A DNA stretch of 64,000 nucleotides from Pseudoalteromonas luteoviolacea (GTDB taxonomy: Bacteria; Pseudomonadota; Gammaproteobacteria; Enterobacterales; Alteromonadaceae): NCBI RefSeq assembly GCF_001696455.1, contig NZ_MAUJ01000002.1, positions 310,001 through 374,000 on the forward strand, in the 5' to 3' direction. Shown in pieces: positions 25,352-34,788 of the stretch; within the stretch, counting starts at the first letter, position 1, and each line of letters begins with the position of its first letter. The position numbers and the translations under genes were made by a program. The notes beneath the pieces were generated by a model, which saw nothing but the letters and a program-made list of their open reading frames with translations, was not told the DNA's origin and searched no databases.

Positions 25352-27613
25352 GTGAACTTAGGCAAGAAGTATTCAGCACTGACAGCAGCGGTTTTATCCG
25401 CCCTCGCATTTTCAAATGCGGTAAGCGCTGAACAAAATAAAAAAACTGACGAAAAAGTAGAAACGATCATCATCTCTGGTACGCCAGGCGGTATGGGGAT
25501 CCGTAAAGTTGATGCAGCTTACGCTGTTACCAATGTGGATGAGTCGCTCATAGAGCGCCTTGCGCCTAAAAGTACAGCTGACTTATTCAAAGCTATCCCA
25601 GGTGTTTGGGTCGAAAGTTCGGGTGGTGAATCTGGCGCGAACATCAATGTACGAGGGTTTACCTCTAGCGGCGATGCTCCTTTTTTGACTGTTAGCCTAG
25701 ATGGTTCACCTGTATACCCTGCCCCTACACTTTCATTTTTAGAAAATTCATCCATTTTCCGTATTGATGAAACCATCTCAATGATGGAAGGCTTACGTGG
25801 CGGCCCTAACCCAGTTTTATCCAATGGCCAACCGGGTTTAACAACAAACTTTCGCCTAAAGCGTGGCCAAGAAGATACCGAAGGGACTTTTAAATACACC
25901 ACTTCAGATTATGGCTTACAACGTGTAGACGGTGTGCTCAGTGGCGAGCTAAGCGACGACCTATATTATATGGTCGGTGGCTACATTAAACGCTCTTCTG
26001 GGATCCGCGATGCCGGCTTTACCTCTGAAAGAGGCCATCAATTTACAATCAAGCTTACAAAAGAGTTAGAAAACGGTGAAATTAACGTTTACACCCGTCA
26101 AACTGACGACACCGGTGCTTGGTACTTACCAACCCCTTTGAACGAGCAAGGTGTTGACGCCGAATTCACACAACTGGGGTCACTCAATCGACAAGCGACA
26201 ATTTACGCTGGCAATGGCAAAGCTGACATCGATTTAGGTGAAGGCCGTGGTTGGAAAGGTCATGTGTCTGGCGGGAGTATCTCGTTTGAATTGGGCAACG
26301 ACTGGCACTTTATTGATAGATTCAGTCTAACTCAAGGCGATGCAAATACATATGGTTTAGTACCAGGTGGAAATGTCGTTAACCTATCTGATGTAGCGGA
26401 CAACGGCGAAACTGCAACTGGCGCTGTTACTGGCACGGTATACGACGCAAACACGCGTGTGCAAGATTACGGCCGTTGGGTTGTACTTAAGGATATTGAG
26501 GCATTTACCAATGATCTTGCCTTTAGTAAAGACTTTGGAAAAATCAGCAGTGCTTACGGTATGTATACAGCGACAACCTCAGCAAAAGACTGGTGGAGTT
26601 TAGGTAACTCTGCTTACCACGTGCTTGCGCAAGGTGGCGAAATGCTCACTGGTATTGCATGCAATGACTCAACCGAAGGGTGTGGTTTTAATTACGATAT
26701 AAATAGTACTGGTGATGCGACAACAGTGGCTTTTTATACAACACAAAGTTACAAAGCGACAGATGCACTCACATTAGATCTCGGACTGCGTAGCGAACGC
26801 CATGAAGTCGACTACTCTGTCGACGAAGGCTTAGACGGAAAAATCACGAAGTCAGTCGATTACAGTGCGAGGAAAACATCTTGGACAGTCGGTGCAGATT
26901 ATAAACTCAACGACATCAGTGGTGTCTTTGTTCGCTTTAATAAAGGCTTCAAGATGCCTTACTTTGATGACTTCAGAGATAACTTTGACACCTACACCAG
27001 TGGTGACCAATTAATTAAAGAAGTATCTCAAAGTGAGATTGGCTACAAGTACATGGGTGAAAACATGGACTTCTTTGCCACTTTCTTTGCAAATGAAGTC
27101 AAAGGAGAATCATTCTCTACACGTCCAGATCTGCCTGCACAACGCTTCACGACAGAAGCTCACGGAATAGAGTTAGACTTTAACTACAACCATGACTCAG
27201 GTTTCAGCGTCAATCTAAACGGTACGCTACAAAATAGTGAAATTGCAGAAAGCCCAGATAGTACACTGACAGGTAATAAGTCTCAGCGTATTCCGGATTG
27301 GCAGTTACGTATCACGCCAAGCTATGAGTTTGAATTAGGTGATATGTTCGCAACCGTTTACGGCACAATTTCAGCAGTAGACTCTCGTTATAGCGATATC
27401 CAAAATACACCAAGTGCTGTACTGGATGGCTATGAAAAAATCGATATTGGCCTAACTCTTGAGCCTATGGAACAGGTTCAGCTACAGTTAGCGATTGACA
27501 ATTTGACCGATGAGCAAGGCCTTACAGAGGGCGATCCTCGTAACCCTGCCGCTGCTAATGGACGATATATCTTACCTCGCAGTATTAAATTTAGTGTCGC
27601 TTATAGCTTCTAA
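25352..27613 (+). CDS. TonB-dependent receptor, predicted for trehalose or a related glycan
   Basis: Outer-membrane receptor of about 753 residues. A signal peptide (NLGKKYSALTAAVLSALAFSNAVSA) comes first. The plug domain follows (TIIISGTPGGMG, TADLFKAIPGVWVESSGG, NVRGFTSSG), then a beta-barrel ending in SIKFSVAYSF, the terminal Phe signal. Start: GTG at 25352 has AAGGGAG eight bases upstream and gives a normal signal peptide; ATG at 25316 would add 12 residues and has no ribosome site. Ligand is inferred from the shared LacI operator and the nearby transporter and trehalase. A terminator follows. Confidence 0.9.
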   Translation: MNLGKKYSALTAAVLSALAFSNAVSAEQNKKTDEKVETIIISGTPGGMGIRKVDAAYAVTNVDESLIERLAPKSTADLFKAIPGVWVESSGGESGANINVRGFTSSGDAPFLTVSLDGSPVYPAPTLSFLENSSIFRIDETISMMEGLRGGPNPVLSNGQPGLTTNFRLKRGQEDTEGTFKYTTSDYGLQRVDGVLSGELSDDLYYMVGGYIKRSSGIRDAGFTSERGHQFTIKLTKELENGEINVYTRQTDDTGAWYLPTPLNEQGVDAEFTQLGSLNRQATIYAGNGKADIDLGEGRGWKGHVSGGSISFELGNDWHFIDRFSLTQGDANTYGLVPGGNVVNLSDVADNGETATGAVTGTVYDANTRVQDYGRWVVLKDIEAFTNDLAFSKDFGKISSAYGMYTATTSAKDWWSLGNSAYHVLAQGGEMLTGIACNDSTEGCGFNYDINSTGDATTVAFYTTQSYKATDALTLDLGLRSERHEVDYSVDEGLDGKITKSVDYSARKTSWTVGADYKLNDISGVFVRFNKGFKMPYFDDFRDNFDTYTSGDQLIKEVSQSEIGYKYMGENMDFFATFFANEVKGESFSTRPDLPAQRFTTEAHGIELDFNYNHDSGFSVNLNGTLQNSEIAESPDSTLTGNKSQRIPDWQLRITPSYEFELGDMFATVYGTISAVDSRYSDIQNTPSAVLDGYEKIDIGLTLEPMEQVQLQLAIDNLTDEQGLTEGDPRNPAAANGRYILPRSIKFSVAYSF

Positions 27614-27664
27614 ACGACCCAATATTTCACGAAGTATGCTTCGTAATACCAGATAACTAACACC

Positions 27665-27703
27665 AAAGCCCAGCAGGATCACCTTATTACTGGGCTTTTT
27701 TCT
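27665..27703 (+). terminator. Rho-independent terminator after the receptor
   Basis: Nine-bp stem (27665-27673 with 27690-27698), 16-base loop, then a T-tract. Confidence 0.8.
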
Positions 27704-27816
27704 TTCTGACTTCTACACTTTAGTTTTAATACCTCTGCACGAAATTAACGTATCTCGGCATCTTGCTCATAACACATAATATGCTCAAAATATGTCGAAA
27801 ATTTGGGAGTTTCACT

Positions 27817-28008
27817 ATGAATATTGAAGAGATCCGCAAAGGCGAATGGCTTGAGTATCACGAGCATCCTGTTGAAGTCTTATCAGTCGACAAGCAACAC
27901 AGCATGGTCACTGTTTGGGATGAGAAAAACCAAAGTAAAGTTGATTTACATGTTGATGAATTAACCGCTGACCCACAATGTCACTGTGACTCGTATTTGT
28001 ACTATTAA
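27817..28008 (+). CDS. Small conserved-looking soluble protein
   Basis: A 63-residue acidic protein, MNIEEIRKGEWLEYHEHP onward, compact and without a signal or membrane helix. Its C-terminus has a CHC motif followed by aromatic residues (CHCDSYLYY). The ATG at 27817 has GGGAG eight bases upstream; the longer frame from 27763 has no ribosome site. Its beta-rich pattern (VEVLSV, MVTVWD, VDLHVD) suggests a small barrel. Function is unknown. Confidence 0.7.
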   Translation: MNIEEIRKGEWLEYHEHPVEVLSVDKQHSMVTVWDEKNQSKVDLHVDELTADPQCHCDSYLYY

Positions 28009-28025
28009 TCTGAAATTGAAAAGAA

Positions 28026-28054
28026 AACCCAAAGTGCCAGCAGCACTCTGGGTT
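28026..28054 (-). terminator. Hairpin between convergent genes
   Basis: Arms AACCCA-AGTGC and GCACT-TGGGTT (28026-28037 with 28043-28054) have one internal mismatch. On the minus strand it is followed by TTTTCTTTTC, fitting termination of the phospholipase-like gene. Confidence 0.7.
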
Positions 28055-28062
28055 ACCCTATT

Positions 28063-29757
28063 TTAGAATGACTTCAATTGCCATTGCGCATTGGTGTTGT
28101 GTGCTTTTCCTGCACGAGTCAGGTGCACTTGACCCGACGAAGGGTCCGCCCAAACATATTGTTCCCAGTACGTATTTTTCAAGTTAACTGCATGACCTTG
28201 CTCTTGTAAATAAAAAGCAGCTTGATTTGGTGACGTCCACAGCTTTGCATCGCCGCTTGAAGTACTTTTATAACTCAAGAATAACTCGGCATTGTCTCTC
28301 GTACGGAAATATACCGTGTTTGGGCTAGTCTCGACTTTGATAAAAGCAAGCGGTGATCGGTCACTAATAAAGAGCTCCTGGTTTTTAACAGTGTGACCAT
28401 TATCGCTAATTGCATGTCCATTTAGCATACTGGTCACGTGCACTACTTCGCCTGTATCTGCTTTAACTTGCTCTGGCTGCCAATCTGCTGGGGGCGTTTT
28501 CCATGTTAAAGAACGCCACTTCCAATTGTAAGGCATATTGATCAGAGGATCGTTGACGTCTGAATACCCTTCCTCAGCTTCAATATTGTATAAACAGTGT
28601 CTGCGCTCTTCTTCTAATTGCGCGACTCTGGCTAACTGATCTGTCGTACCAACATTCAACTCCTCCATGCATTGAATGAGCGTTTTACCCTTTCCAGACT
28701 CACCAGATGCAAGTACATAAGTATGATCTCGCTTGGATTCATCTGCATACCAAGCTAGCATGGCTTGTTCGTCAAAAGATAACCAGTTATTCACTAATTG
28801 CTGCGCTTCAACTTGCGCCTTTTCGCGACGCTCTTCTTTAGGAAGTGCCATGGTACGAATAAATGCAGCCCAAAGGTCCTTACTCGCCTCTAATGAAACA
28901 AGCGCAACCGGCTTAATGTTGCTCGGTTTGTAGGCTTGCCACCCAGTTTCTCCGCGAGACTCTGGCTTCCAGATAACATCGCCACTTTGATAATTCAGTG
29001 CTTCTTTAGTGTCATGAGTATGTTGTTCAGCACCTTCCGAGCAAAGGTACGCTTTAACTTGCCAAATCTTTTCATAGTTGTCGGCAGGTAACCTTACTGT
29101 ATGCTCTGGGCTGAAAGAGTCTTGGAATAAGTGGACTGCACGTCCAAATAGAAAATAGTTGTGATCAACTTCTACCGCTTGTGCGTAACCGCCCCCATCC
29201 CAAACTTTGATTTTTTTGGATTCGGCTGTCGCAGCGTTTATGAAATGATTAATAAATCGAGCTTGCGCTCTTTTTGCTGCGTTAACACCACCTATACCAC
29301 CGATGTCGTCATATCGACGCATAAAGTGATCTTGCTGAAGATCGGCTGGTTCTTGCGCCACGGCATTAAAACAATTTGGGCCTGTAGGATCTGTACTCGC
29401 ATTGGTGACGTTAAACCCTGCGATATCGACCCACCTTTCGCCAACTATTGCAGCAAAAATCGCGTCGTACTCAGACCAATATGTCCCATCTTCATTTTTG
29501 TTAGATAGGATTTTGCTCACTTCTGCCTGCGCTACGTTTAATTCGATAGCTTTAGCAAGGCCACTACTCCAACCCAGTCTAGGATCGCTGCTATCTGATA
29601 CTTTGGTATCTTGTCCCATGACTTCAAGAGCAGAGGTACGCGTTAACCACTCATGACCTATTGGCATAATTCCTGCGCCACCCAGTTGTGTAAATGCGGT
29701 AGCCGAAGAGCTGATAGTCATTGTCGCTAAAATGCTGCATAGATATTTGATTTTCAT
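28063..29757 (-). CDS. Secreted zinc-dependent phospholipase C-like protein
   Basis: Exported protein of 564 residues with a Sec signal (MKIKYLCSILATMTISSSATA). The catalytic region carries H209-x3-D213-x5-H219 in GRAVHLFQDSFSPEHT, the same spacing as the zinc ligands His-Asp-His of Bacillus phospholipase C and S1/P1 nuclease. GHEWLT (His35), QQDHF (His144) and FINHF (His171) supply further candidate ligands. This arrangement resembles the Pseudomonas fluorescens/Legionella PLC family. A C-terminal beta-rich part of about 150 residues may bind membrane or carbohydrate. Ribosome site AAGGAGT is strong. Phospholipase activity is inferred. Confidence 0.72.
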   Translation of the reverse strand: MKIKYLCSILATMTISSSATAFTQLGGAGIMPIGHEWLTRTSALEVMGQDTKVSDSSDPRLGWSSGLAKAIELNVAQAEVSKILSNKNEDGTYWSEYDAIFAAIVGERWVDIAGFNVTNASTDPTGPNCFNAVAQEPADLQQDHFMRRYDDIGGIGGVNAAKRAQARFINHFINAATAESKKIKVWDGGGYAQAVEVDHNYFLFGRAVHLFQDSFSPEHTVRLPADNYEKIWQVKAYLCSEGAEQHTHDTKEALNYQSGDVIWKPESRGETGWQAYKPSNIKPVALVSLEASKDLWAAFIRTMALPKEERREKAQVEAQQLVNNWLSFDEQAMLAWYADESKRDHTYVLASGESGKGKTLIQCMEELNVGTTDQLARVAQLEEERRHCLYNIEAEEGYSDVNDPLINMPYNWKWRSLTWKTPPADWQPEQVKADTGEVVHVTSMLNGHAISDNGHTVKNQELFISDRSPLAFIKVETSPNTVYFRTRDNAELFLSYKSTSSGDAKLWTSPNQAAFYLQEQGHAVNLKNTYWEQYVWADPSSGQVHLTRAGKAHNTNAQWQLKSF

Positions 29758-29904
29758 AATTACTCCTTTTAAAACGGAGCAATTCTTACATAAAAATTAA
29801 TAAAGATCACATTTTAATGAATTATTTATTGCACCAATGTTACTTAATCACATTTATAAACCACAAAACACCCAAAATTAAAAATACTAAGACACTGAAA
29901 CTAT

Positions 29905-30597
29905 TTACGCTAAAGACAGTTCAACAGCTTTTTCGGCATGGACCTCAGTAGTATCATAAAGCGGCAGAGTTGTATCACCGTTATTAACAAGTAAGGCAAT
30001 TTCAGTGCATCCCAAAATCACAGCTTGGGCACCTTGTACTTTAAGTCGGGTAATAATGTCTATGTAGGCTTGTTTTGACTTTGGAAGTGTTTCACCAACA
30101 CATAACTCATTGTAAATAACGTCGTGAACAGTGTCTTGATCTGAAGGTGCTGGCACTAACACATCTATATCAAATAAATCTTTAAGTCTTTTTTTATAGA
30201 AAGGTTTTTGCATAGTGAACTTAGTGCCGAGTAACCCCACTTTAGTGATGCCATCTCGTTGCAACTGCTGTGCAACTGCATCGGCAATATGTACAAGGGG
30301 TACTTTGACATGAGCAGCAACTTCGTCAAATACCAAGTGCATCGTATTGGTGCCAATGAGAATAAAATCAGCGCCTGCGCGCTCTAAATCCTGCGCTTCC
30401 TCTCCCAGCATACATGCCATTTTTTGCCAATCGCCAAGCGCTTGTAGCTCTGCTATGGGTGCAAAATCGACACTCTTTATTGCAACTTTAGCTGAATGAA
30501 GGCCTCCTAATCGCTTCTTCACTCCCTCATTTATATAACGATAGTAATTTGCCGTTGACTCCCAGCTCATTCCACCTATCAGACCAATTGTTTTCAT
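29905..30597 (-). CDS. ygeA: Aspartate/glutamate racemase-family protein, YgeA-like
   Basis: Cofactor-independent amino-acid racemase of 230 residues. It opens MKTIGLIGGMSWESTANYYR, a hallmark of YgeA. The two active-site positions are Thr83 (IGTNTMH) and Cys197 (LGCTEIALL). E. coli YgeA also has this Thr/Cys pair instead of the usual two Cys and acts on homoserine and other amino acids. Ribosome site AAGGAG precedes the ATG. It is transcribed alone. Confidence 0.9.
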   Translation of the reverse strand: MKTIGLIGGMSWESTANYYRYINEGVKKRLGGLHSAKVAIKSVDFAPIAELQALGDWQKMACMLGEEAQDLERAGADFILIGTNTMHLVFDEVAAHVKVPLVHIADAVAQQLQRDGITKVGLLGTKFTMQKPFYKKRLKDLFDIDVLVPAPSDQDTVHDVIYNELCVGETLPKSKQAYIDIITRLKVQGAQAVILGCTEIALLVNNGDTTLPLYDTTEVHAEKAVELSLA

Positions 30598-30748
30598 ATA
30601 TTTCTCCTTTCTAGTTCATTCTTGTCTTAACTAGTTCAGCGCACTGCCCAATTACAGCTATAAAGACATTATGAAAAACTCAATTAAAATGGAATAGCCA
30701 AAAATTGTAAAAGTATTCGTTTTGGCGATAAGGAAGAGGGGCAGACTA

Positions 30749-30782
30749 ACTTTTTGGGTTATTTTGTAATAACCCAAAAAGT
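30749..30782. repeat. Strong 15-bp inverted repeat
   Basis: Arms 30749-30763 and 30768-30782 pair perfectly around loop TTGT. It lies downstream of the barrel-protein gene and upstream of the racemase gene (both minus strand). No T-tract follows the stem, so it may be a non-canonical terminator or an RNA-stabilising hairpin. Confidence 0.65.
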
Positions 30783-30828
30783 CCAGAAGGTACTAAATGA
30801 CAATTTGAATAGGCACACTGACAAAGTG

Positions 30829-31419
30829 TTAGAAAGAATATCTATACATTAGTGCAGATTGATCAAAATCCTTTCCTTTAAAATATTCCAAGCTGACACT
30901 TGAAGCACCAAAATGGGCTTTGAGTCCGCCACCAACTCGAGCGCCACTGCGTTTTGACACGTCCGTCGCATCGTAATTCTCATAACCAAGTTGCGCAAAA
31001 GCAGAAATGTACTTGCTAAAACTATGCTCGTATTCGGTATAAAACCTTGCCAGATCAAACTCAGTTGTGCGGTTATCTATCTTGATATCCATCTTGCCTA
31101 AATTCGCTCCAATGGCGAATCGACCATTTTGAGTTTCATGCACAAGGTAACCAACTTCAAATATATTCTCATCAAATTCAACATCCGTCTCTGTTAGAAA
31201 AATGCTTAATGTATCTTTTTGCCTTTTATAGTTAAAACCAACAAAAATACCATTCTCAAACTCGTAACCAGCACCAGCTTTATAACCATTAGCATCGTAG
31301 TCCGCGTCATCTAAATCTGTTTGAGAGTACCCAATCTCTAAATAGGTTTTATTCAAATTTGCCGCTTGAACATTAAAACCCAACGTTGCACATAGTGCGA
31401 GTAACCATCTTTTCTTCAT
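30829..31419 (-). CDS. Small outer-membrane beta-barrel protein
   Basis: A 196-residue protein with a signal peptide (MKKRWLLALCATLGFNVQAA). About eight amphipathic strands follow (KTYLEIGYSQT, GYKAGAGYEF, IFVGFNYKRQ, ISAFAQLGYENY), and it ends in ALMYRYSF with C-terminal Phe. This is the OmpX/Ail or OmpA-barrel style. No function can be assigned. Ribosome site GGAGAT is present. Confidence 0.85.
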   Translation of the reverse strand: MKKRWLLALCATLGFNVQAANLNKTYLEIGYSQTDLDDADYDANGYKAGAGYEFENGIFVGFNYKRQKDTLSIFLTETDVEFDENIFEVGYLVHETQNGRFAIGANLGKMDIKIDNRTTEFDLARFYTEYEHSFSKYISAFAQLGYENYDATDVSKRSGARVGGGLKAHFGASSVSLEYFKGKDFDQSALMYRYSF

Positions 31420-31846
31420 AATTTATCTCCACATAATTTATGGAGAAAATCTTAATCTTTTCGCATCGTTGAGTCCGTAATAAAGCATTAACTCTAACAT
31501 CAAATTTTGGCCAAAATTATTTAAAACTCGGACAAGTCATTTACTTTCTTTTACATAGAAATGAAAATGTAGACATAGAAAGGTTCTGTGCGATTAAAAA
31601 TATATCGATAAAATTCAGATAGATAAAAGACAATCTAAAGTGCAGCAGTATAAAAATTTACTCTTGTAGTACATAGCTAATAAAAGCAAATGCACATGGT
31701 TAATGACCGATACAAATATTCATTCGGAACTTTAATAACTGCTGAGCTAATAACAACACAAAACTATGATATGGAGTAAAACATACTCCAGCCTTTGACT
31801 GAAAGCACGATGAAACAAGGCGCACTATAGTGCGCCAAACGGTAAG
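31420..31846. other. 427-bp intergenic region, no gene seen
   Basis: AT-rich. The only structure I see is the perfect 18-bp palindrome at 31819-31836 (GGCGCACTATAGTGCGCC), just after the stop of the next minus-strand gene, possibly a terminator stem. The rest should hold the promoter of the barrel-protein gene. Confidence 0.5.
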
Positions 31847-32278
31847 TTATAAACCGATACTATGTTTTAGTGTAACCTCACATGGGTCACCATCACGACC
31901 AAATGCAGATTGTATGAATAGCTCATCACCTTGCTTTAAACTAGTCAAAATGGCTTTCGTTGTATCATAACGACGTTTAGCAACTTGATCATTGAAATTA
32001 GTGGAGTTGTCTTTATTTACATCGTAGTAAATATTACACCCACCTGTTGCACCGGTGTTTGTTGTCCACTTCAAATTAACTGAGTAGTTAGACACACTGT
32101 AATTAAACTTGGCGTTTTGATTTTGCGAATATACGTCGTCAACTTTAACGGTCGTCCAACGTGCTTGAGGCACACCCGGTCTAGGTTGCTCGGTAATACT
32201 AACACCGAGTGCTGCAGCTTGAGCCGCTGAGGTAAGAGTAAGAGCGGCAAATAGAACCGACGTTTTTAAAATTCTCAT
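31847..32278 (-). CDS. Small secreted protein of unknown function
   Basis: A 143-residue exported protein with signal MRILKTSVLFAALTLTSAAQA. The mature part is beta-rich with two Cys (GGCNIYYDVNKDN and GDPCEVTL) that could form a disulfide, and an Asn/Asp-rich stretch. I start at ATG 32278, with AAGGAAA upstream. No family recognised. Confidence 0.75.
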   Translation of the reverse strand: MRILKTSVLFAALTLTSAAQAAALGVSITEQPRPGVPQARWTTVKVDDVYSQNQNAKFNYSVSNYSVNLKWTTNTGATGGCNIYYDVNKDNSTNFNDQVAKRRYDTTKAILTSLKQGDELFIQSAFGRDGDPCEVTLKHSIGL

Positions 32279-32281
32279 CAC

Positions 32282-32626
32282 TAATTTCCTTTTAATTCAT
32301 ATTCTTTACCTCGGACACGATGTCGCGAGGCAGTACCCATATTAGATAACTCTCACAAGAATGTAAAATTAAAGTTTATTTACGTTAATAAAGTGACAAA
32401 AATGACCAGTCAGAGACTTCAAAAGTCGATTAAAATGACCACTAAATAAATATGATAGAGACATAATACATACGACTTATCTTTCTTTAGCTGTGACACA
32501 TCGCGTACGCGTAAATATGAAAAAATTCCAGCAAAGACTATCGGTATTAAAACCAGTTTAATAGGGTTAAACACCCTGCCACTGCGTACATTTAAGACAC
32601 AGTGGCAGTTGCATTAACACCATGTA
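32282..32626. other. 345-bp intergenic region with a hairpin
   Basis: No gene seen. A 9-bp inverted repeat, CTGCCACTG with CAGTGGCAG (32576-32584 and 32600-32608), stands just downstream of the threonine aldolase gene and probably ends its transcript, although the T-tract is poor. The other end holds the promoter of the small secreted protein. Confidence 0.5.
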
Positions 32627-33643
32627 TTAGCTTTTAAAATAGTCTTTTGCCTTGTCGATGAACATATCAATGTCACTGCGGCAAACCCCTGAATGGGTCA
32701 CTAACCGCATTCCCTGATAACCAGGTGTGATGTTAATACCTTGCTTAAACATCGCTTGAGCAAAATCATTTATATTAATGTCTTCACTTACATCAAGAAA
32801 AACTAAATTGGTTTGTACTTGGTAAGCACTACTATCAAACCCCGGTAATTCGTTCACTCTTTGTGCTAAGTATTGTGCATTAGCATGGTCTTCAGCTAAA
32901 CGTTCAACATTATTCTTCAGTGCATACAATCCAGCTGCAGCTAAAATACCCGCTTGCCTCATACCACCGCCTAGCATTTTTCTGATCCTTCGCGCTTTGG
33001 CGATTAATTCCTCGTCACCTAACAGTAAAGACCCAACAGGAGCGCCTAGACCTTTGGATAAGCACACAGTCATTGAGTCGAAATGTTTGCTTATTTCTTT
33101 TATTTCCACACCCAAAGCAACTTTGGCGTTATAGACTCTTGCACCATCTAAATGAAGCTTAAGTCCATACTTTTTAGTAAAAGCACGAGCTGACTCCAAG
33201 TAACTTAGCTCAAGCACCTTTCCCCCAATCGTATTCTCCAAACTAAGCATTTTAGTTTTTGCAAAGTGACAGTCATTGGGTTTAATCGCTGCCCGAGCTT
33301 TCTCTAAGCAAATACGACCATCCATTTCATTGTCGATCGGTTGAGGTTGCACAGAGCCCAGCACAGCAGCTCCACCCGCTTCATATCGATAATTGTGCGC
33401 GCTCTGCCCACAAATATATTCGTCTCCCCTTTCACAGTGAGCCATAATCGCAAGTAGATTCGCCTGAGTTCCAGAAGTGACGAAAAGTGCTGCATCAAAC
33501 CCATGTATCGTTGCACTATAATGTTCTAATTCATTCACGGTAGGGTCATCTCCATAAACATCGTCGCCTACCATTGCATTACTCATTAATCTACGCATAT
33601 TTTTGCAAGGCTGTGTAACCGTATCAGAGCGTAAGTCGATCAT
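32627..33643 (-). CDS. ltaE: Low-specificity L-threonine aldolase
   Basis: PLP enzyme (338 residues) that splits threonine or allo-threonine to glycine and acetaldehyde. It opens MIDLRSDTVTQPC as the family does. Visible sites are FVTSGTQANLLA (phosphate binding), the segment around ENTIGG, LHLDGARVYNA (Asp contacting the PLP ring) and CLSKGLGAPVGS with Schiff-base Lys197, the same number as in E. coli LtaE. Ribosome site AAGGAAG is present. It is the first of three minus-strand genes but is separated from the cupin gene by about 90 bp. Confidence 0.94.
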   Translation of the reverse strand: MIDLRSDTVTQPCKNMRRLMSNAMVGDDVYGDDPTVNELEHYSATIHGFDAALFVTSGTQANLLAIMAHCERGDEYICGQSAHNYRYEAGGAAVLGSVQPQPIDNEMDGRICLEKARAAIKPNDCHFAKTKMLSLENTIGGKVLELSYLESARAFTKKYGLKLHLDGARVYNAKVALGVEIKEISKHFDSMTVCLSKGLGAPVGSLLLGDEELIAKARRIRKMLGGGMRQAGILAAAGLYALKNNVERLAEDHANAQYLAQRVNELPGFDSSAYQVQTNLVFLDVSEDININDFAQAMFKQGINITPGYQGMRLVTHSGVCRSDIDMFIDKAKDYFKS

Positions 33644-33735
33644 AAAACTTCCTTAAGTTTCTTAGAGAACTTCATAATATGGCCAAACCAAACGAAATTA
33701 AACACCCTAAGAAAACGACCAAGGGTGGTGTGGTA

Positions 33736-34215
33736 CTAAAGCAAAGGAGGCTTAATCTCTTCAATGCCGAATTGTTCGTTAAGCACCGGACACGCTAGTT
33801 GCTCGGTACGCTCATGCTTAAAGCGCTTAAGTGAATTTATCGGTGTGCCGTCCATTTTTATCATGTTTTCAATGCCTGATGGAGTGTACAAGATTAACAT
33901 TTCCACATCGTTATCCGTGTTATTGCGAAAACCTCTAGAAGCACCTTCTGGACAAAATACAAAGGACCCTTCTGGTGCCAAAACCTCCTTTTGACCGTCA
34001 TAAAAAGTAAGACTCCCCTTGGTTATATAAAAGGACTCTTGCTCATTTGAATGAGTATGGATCGGTCCGCCTTGACCAGGCTTTAAAATAGAGAAAATTA
34101 ATGAGAATCGACTATTGGTTTGAGCCCCCGAAGCGATGATTCGATACAAATTGCCAGCTGAAAGGATGTATTGTGTATCAGTCGGCAAGTCTACTTTTAT
34201 TGATTTAGCATTCAT
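33736..34215 (-). CDS. Cupin-domain protein
   Basis: A 159-residue cytosolic single-domain cupin. Metal-site motif 1 reads GPIHTHSNEQESFYITKG (two His, Glu), and motif 2 is GSFVFCPEGASRGFRN, in which the usual His appears replaced. It follows the DUF2938 membrane-protein gene by 11 bp with ribosome site GGAGAG, so the two form one operon under the MerR-type promoter at 34.8 kb. Substrate is unknown. Confidence 0.85.
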   Translation of the reverse strand: MNAKSIKVDLPTDTQYILSAGNLYRIIASGAQTNSRFSLIFSILKPGQGGPIHTHSNEQESFYITKGSLTFYDGQKEVLAPEGSFVFCPEGASRGFRNNTDNDVEMLILYTPSGIENMIKMDGTPINSLKRFKHERTEQLACPVLNEQFGIEEIKPPLL

Positions 34216-34226
34216 TATTCTCTCCT

Positions 34227-34739
34227 TTAAATTTCAAAACCAAGGCTCGTTAATATCAAAATTGATAAATATATCCCTATACCAAACATGATATGCGCGG
34301 TTACACTTTTAAGACGCGCAACATAAGGTGATGGAGTCTTAGAAGCTGCAATGCCAAAACCAAAGCTCGGTTGCATTATAAAAAAGGGAAAAGCCACAGT
34401 TATAAGGCCAAACATGACACTGGTTGCAAAACCTTCTGCACTGCCCCCCATAAGTTGACCCCAAAATAGAAATATGGCGCTAAATACCACACCAATTATA
34501 TAGTGGCACACCCAGCCAACAGTGGTTTCGTGTCGCATTCTTGGGGATTGTACAATGTTGTCATGCCTCAATTGACGGTCTAAATACAATACCCACCTCC
34601 CGACCAATGCATAGTCTAAAGAGTGAACCTGAAACACCCGCTTTAAGGTATAGCTATAAAGATCCATAAACAGGGTTGCGCCAATGCCGATTGCGACCGC
34701 ATAAGACATAAAAAAATTAAAATGAGAACTAAAGAGCAT
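34227..34739 (-). CDS. DUF2938 membrane protein
   Basis: A 170-residue integral membrane protein with four to five hydrophobic helices. It opens with AVAIGIGATLFMDLYSYTLK, then VGRWVLYLDRQLRHDN, the pattern of DUF2938. Function is not known for the family. ATG at 34739 has GAAGGAAAG upstream; a TTG fifteen bases earlier is the alternative. Its promoter carries a MerR-type operator identical in core to that before tpm. Confidence 0.82.
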   Translation of the reverse strand: MLFSSHFNFFMSYAVAIGIGATLFMDLYSYTLKRVFQVHSLDYALVGRWVLYLDRQLRHDNIVQSPRMRHETTVGWVCHYIIGVVFSAIFLFWGQLMGGSAEGFATSVMFGLITVAFPFFIMQPSFGFGIAASKTPSPYVARLKSVTAHIMFGIGIYLSILILTSLGFEI

Positions 34740-34788
34740 AGAGCTTTCCTTCAAGATTTATTGAATAAACTTCTAGATGGCTATATTG

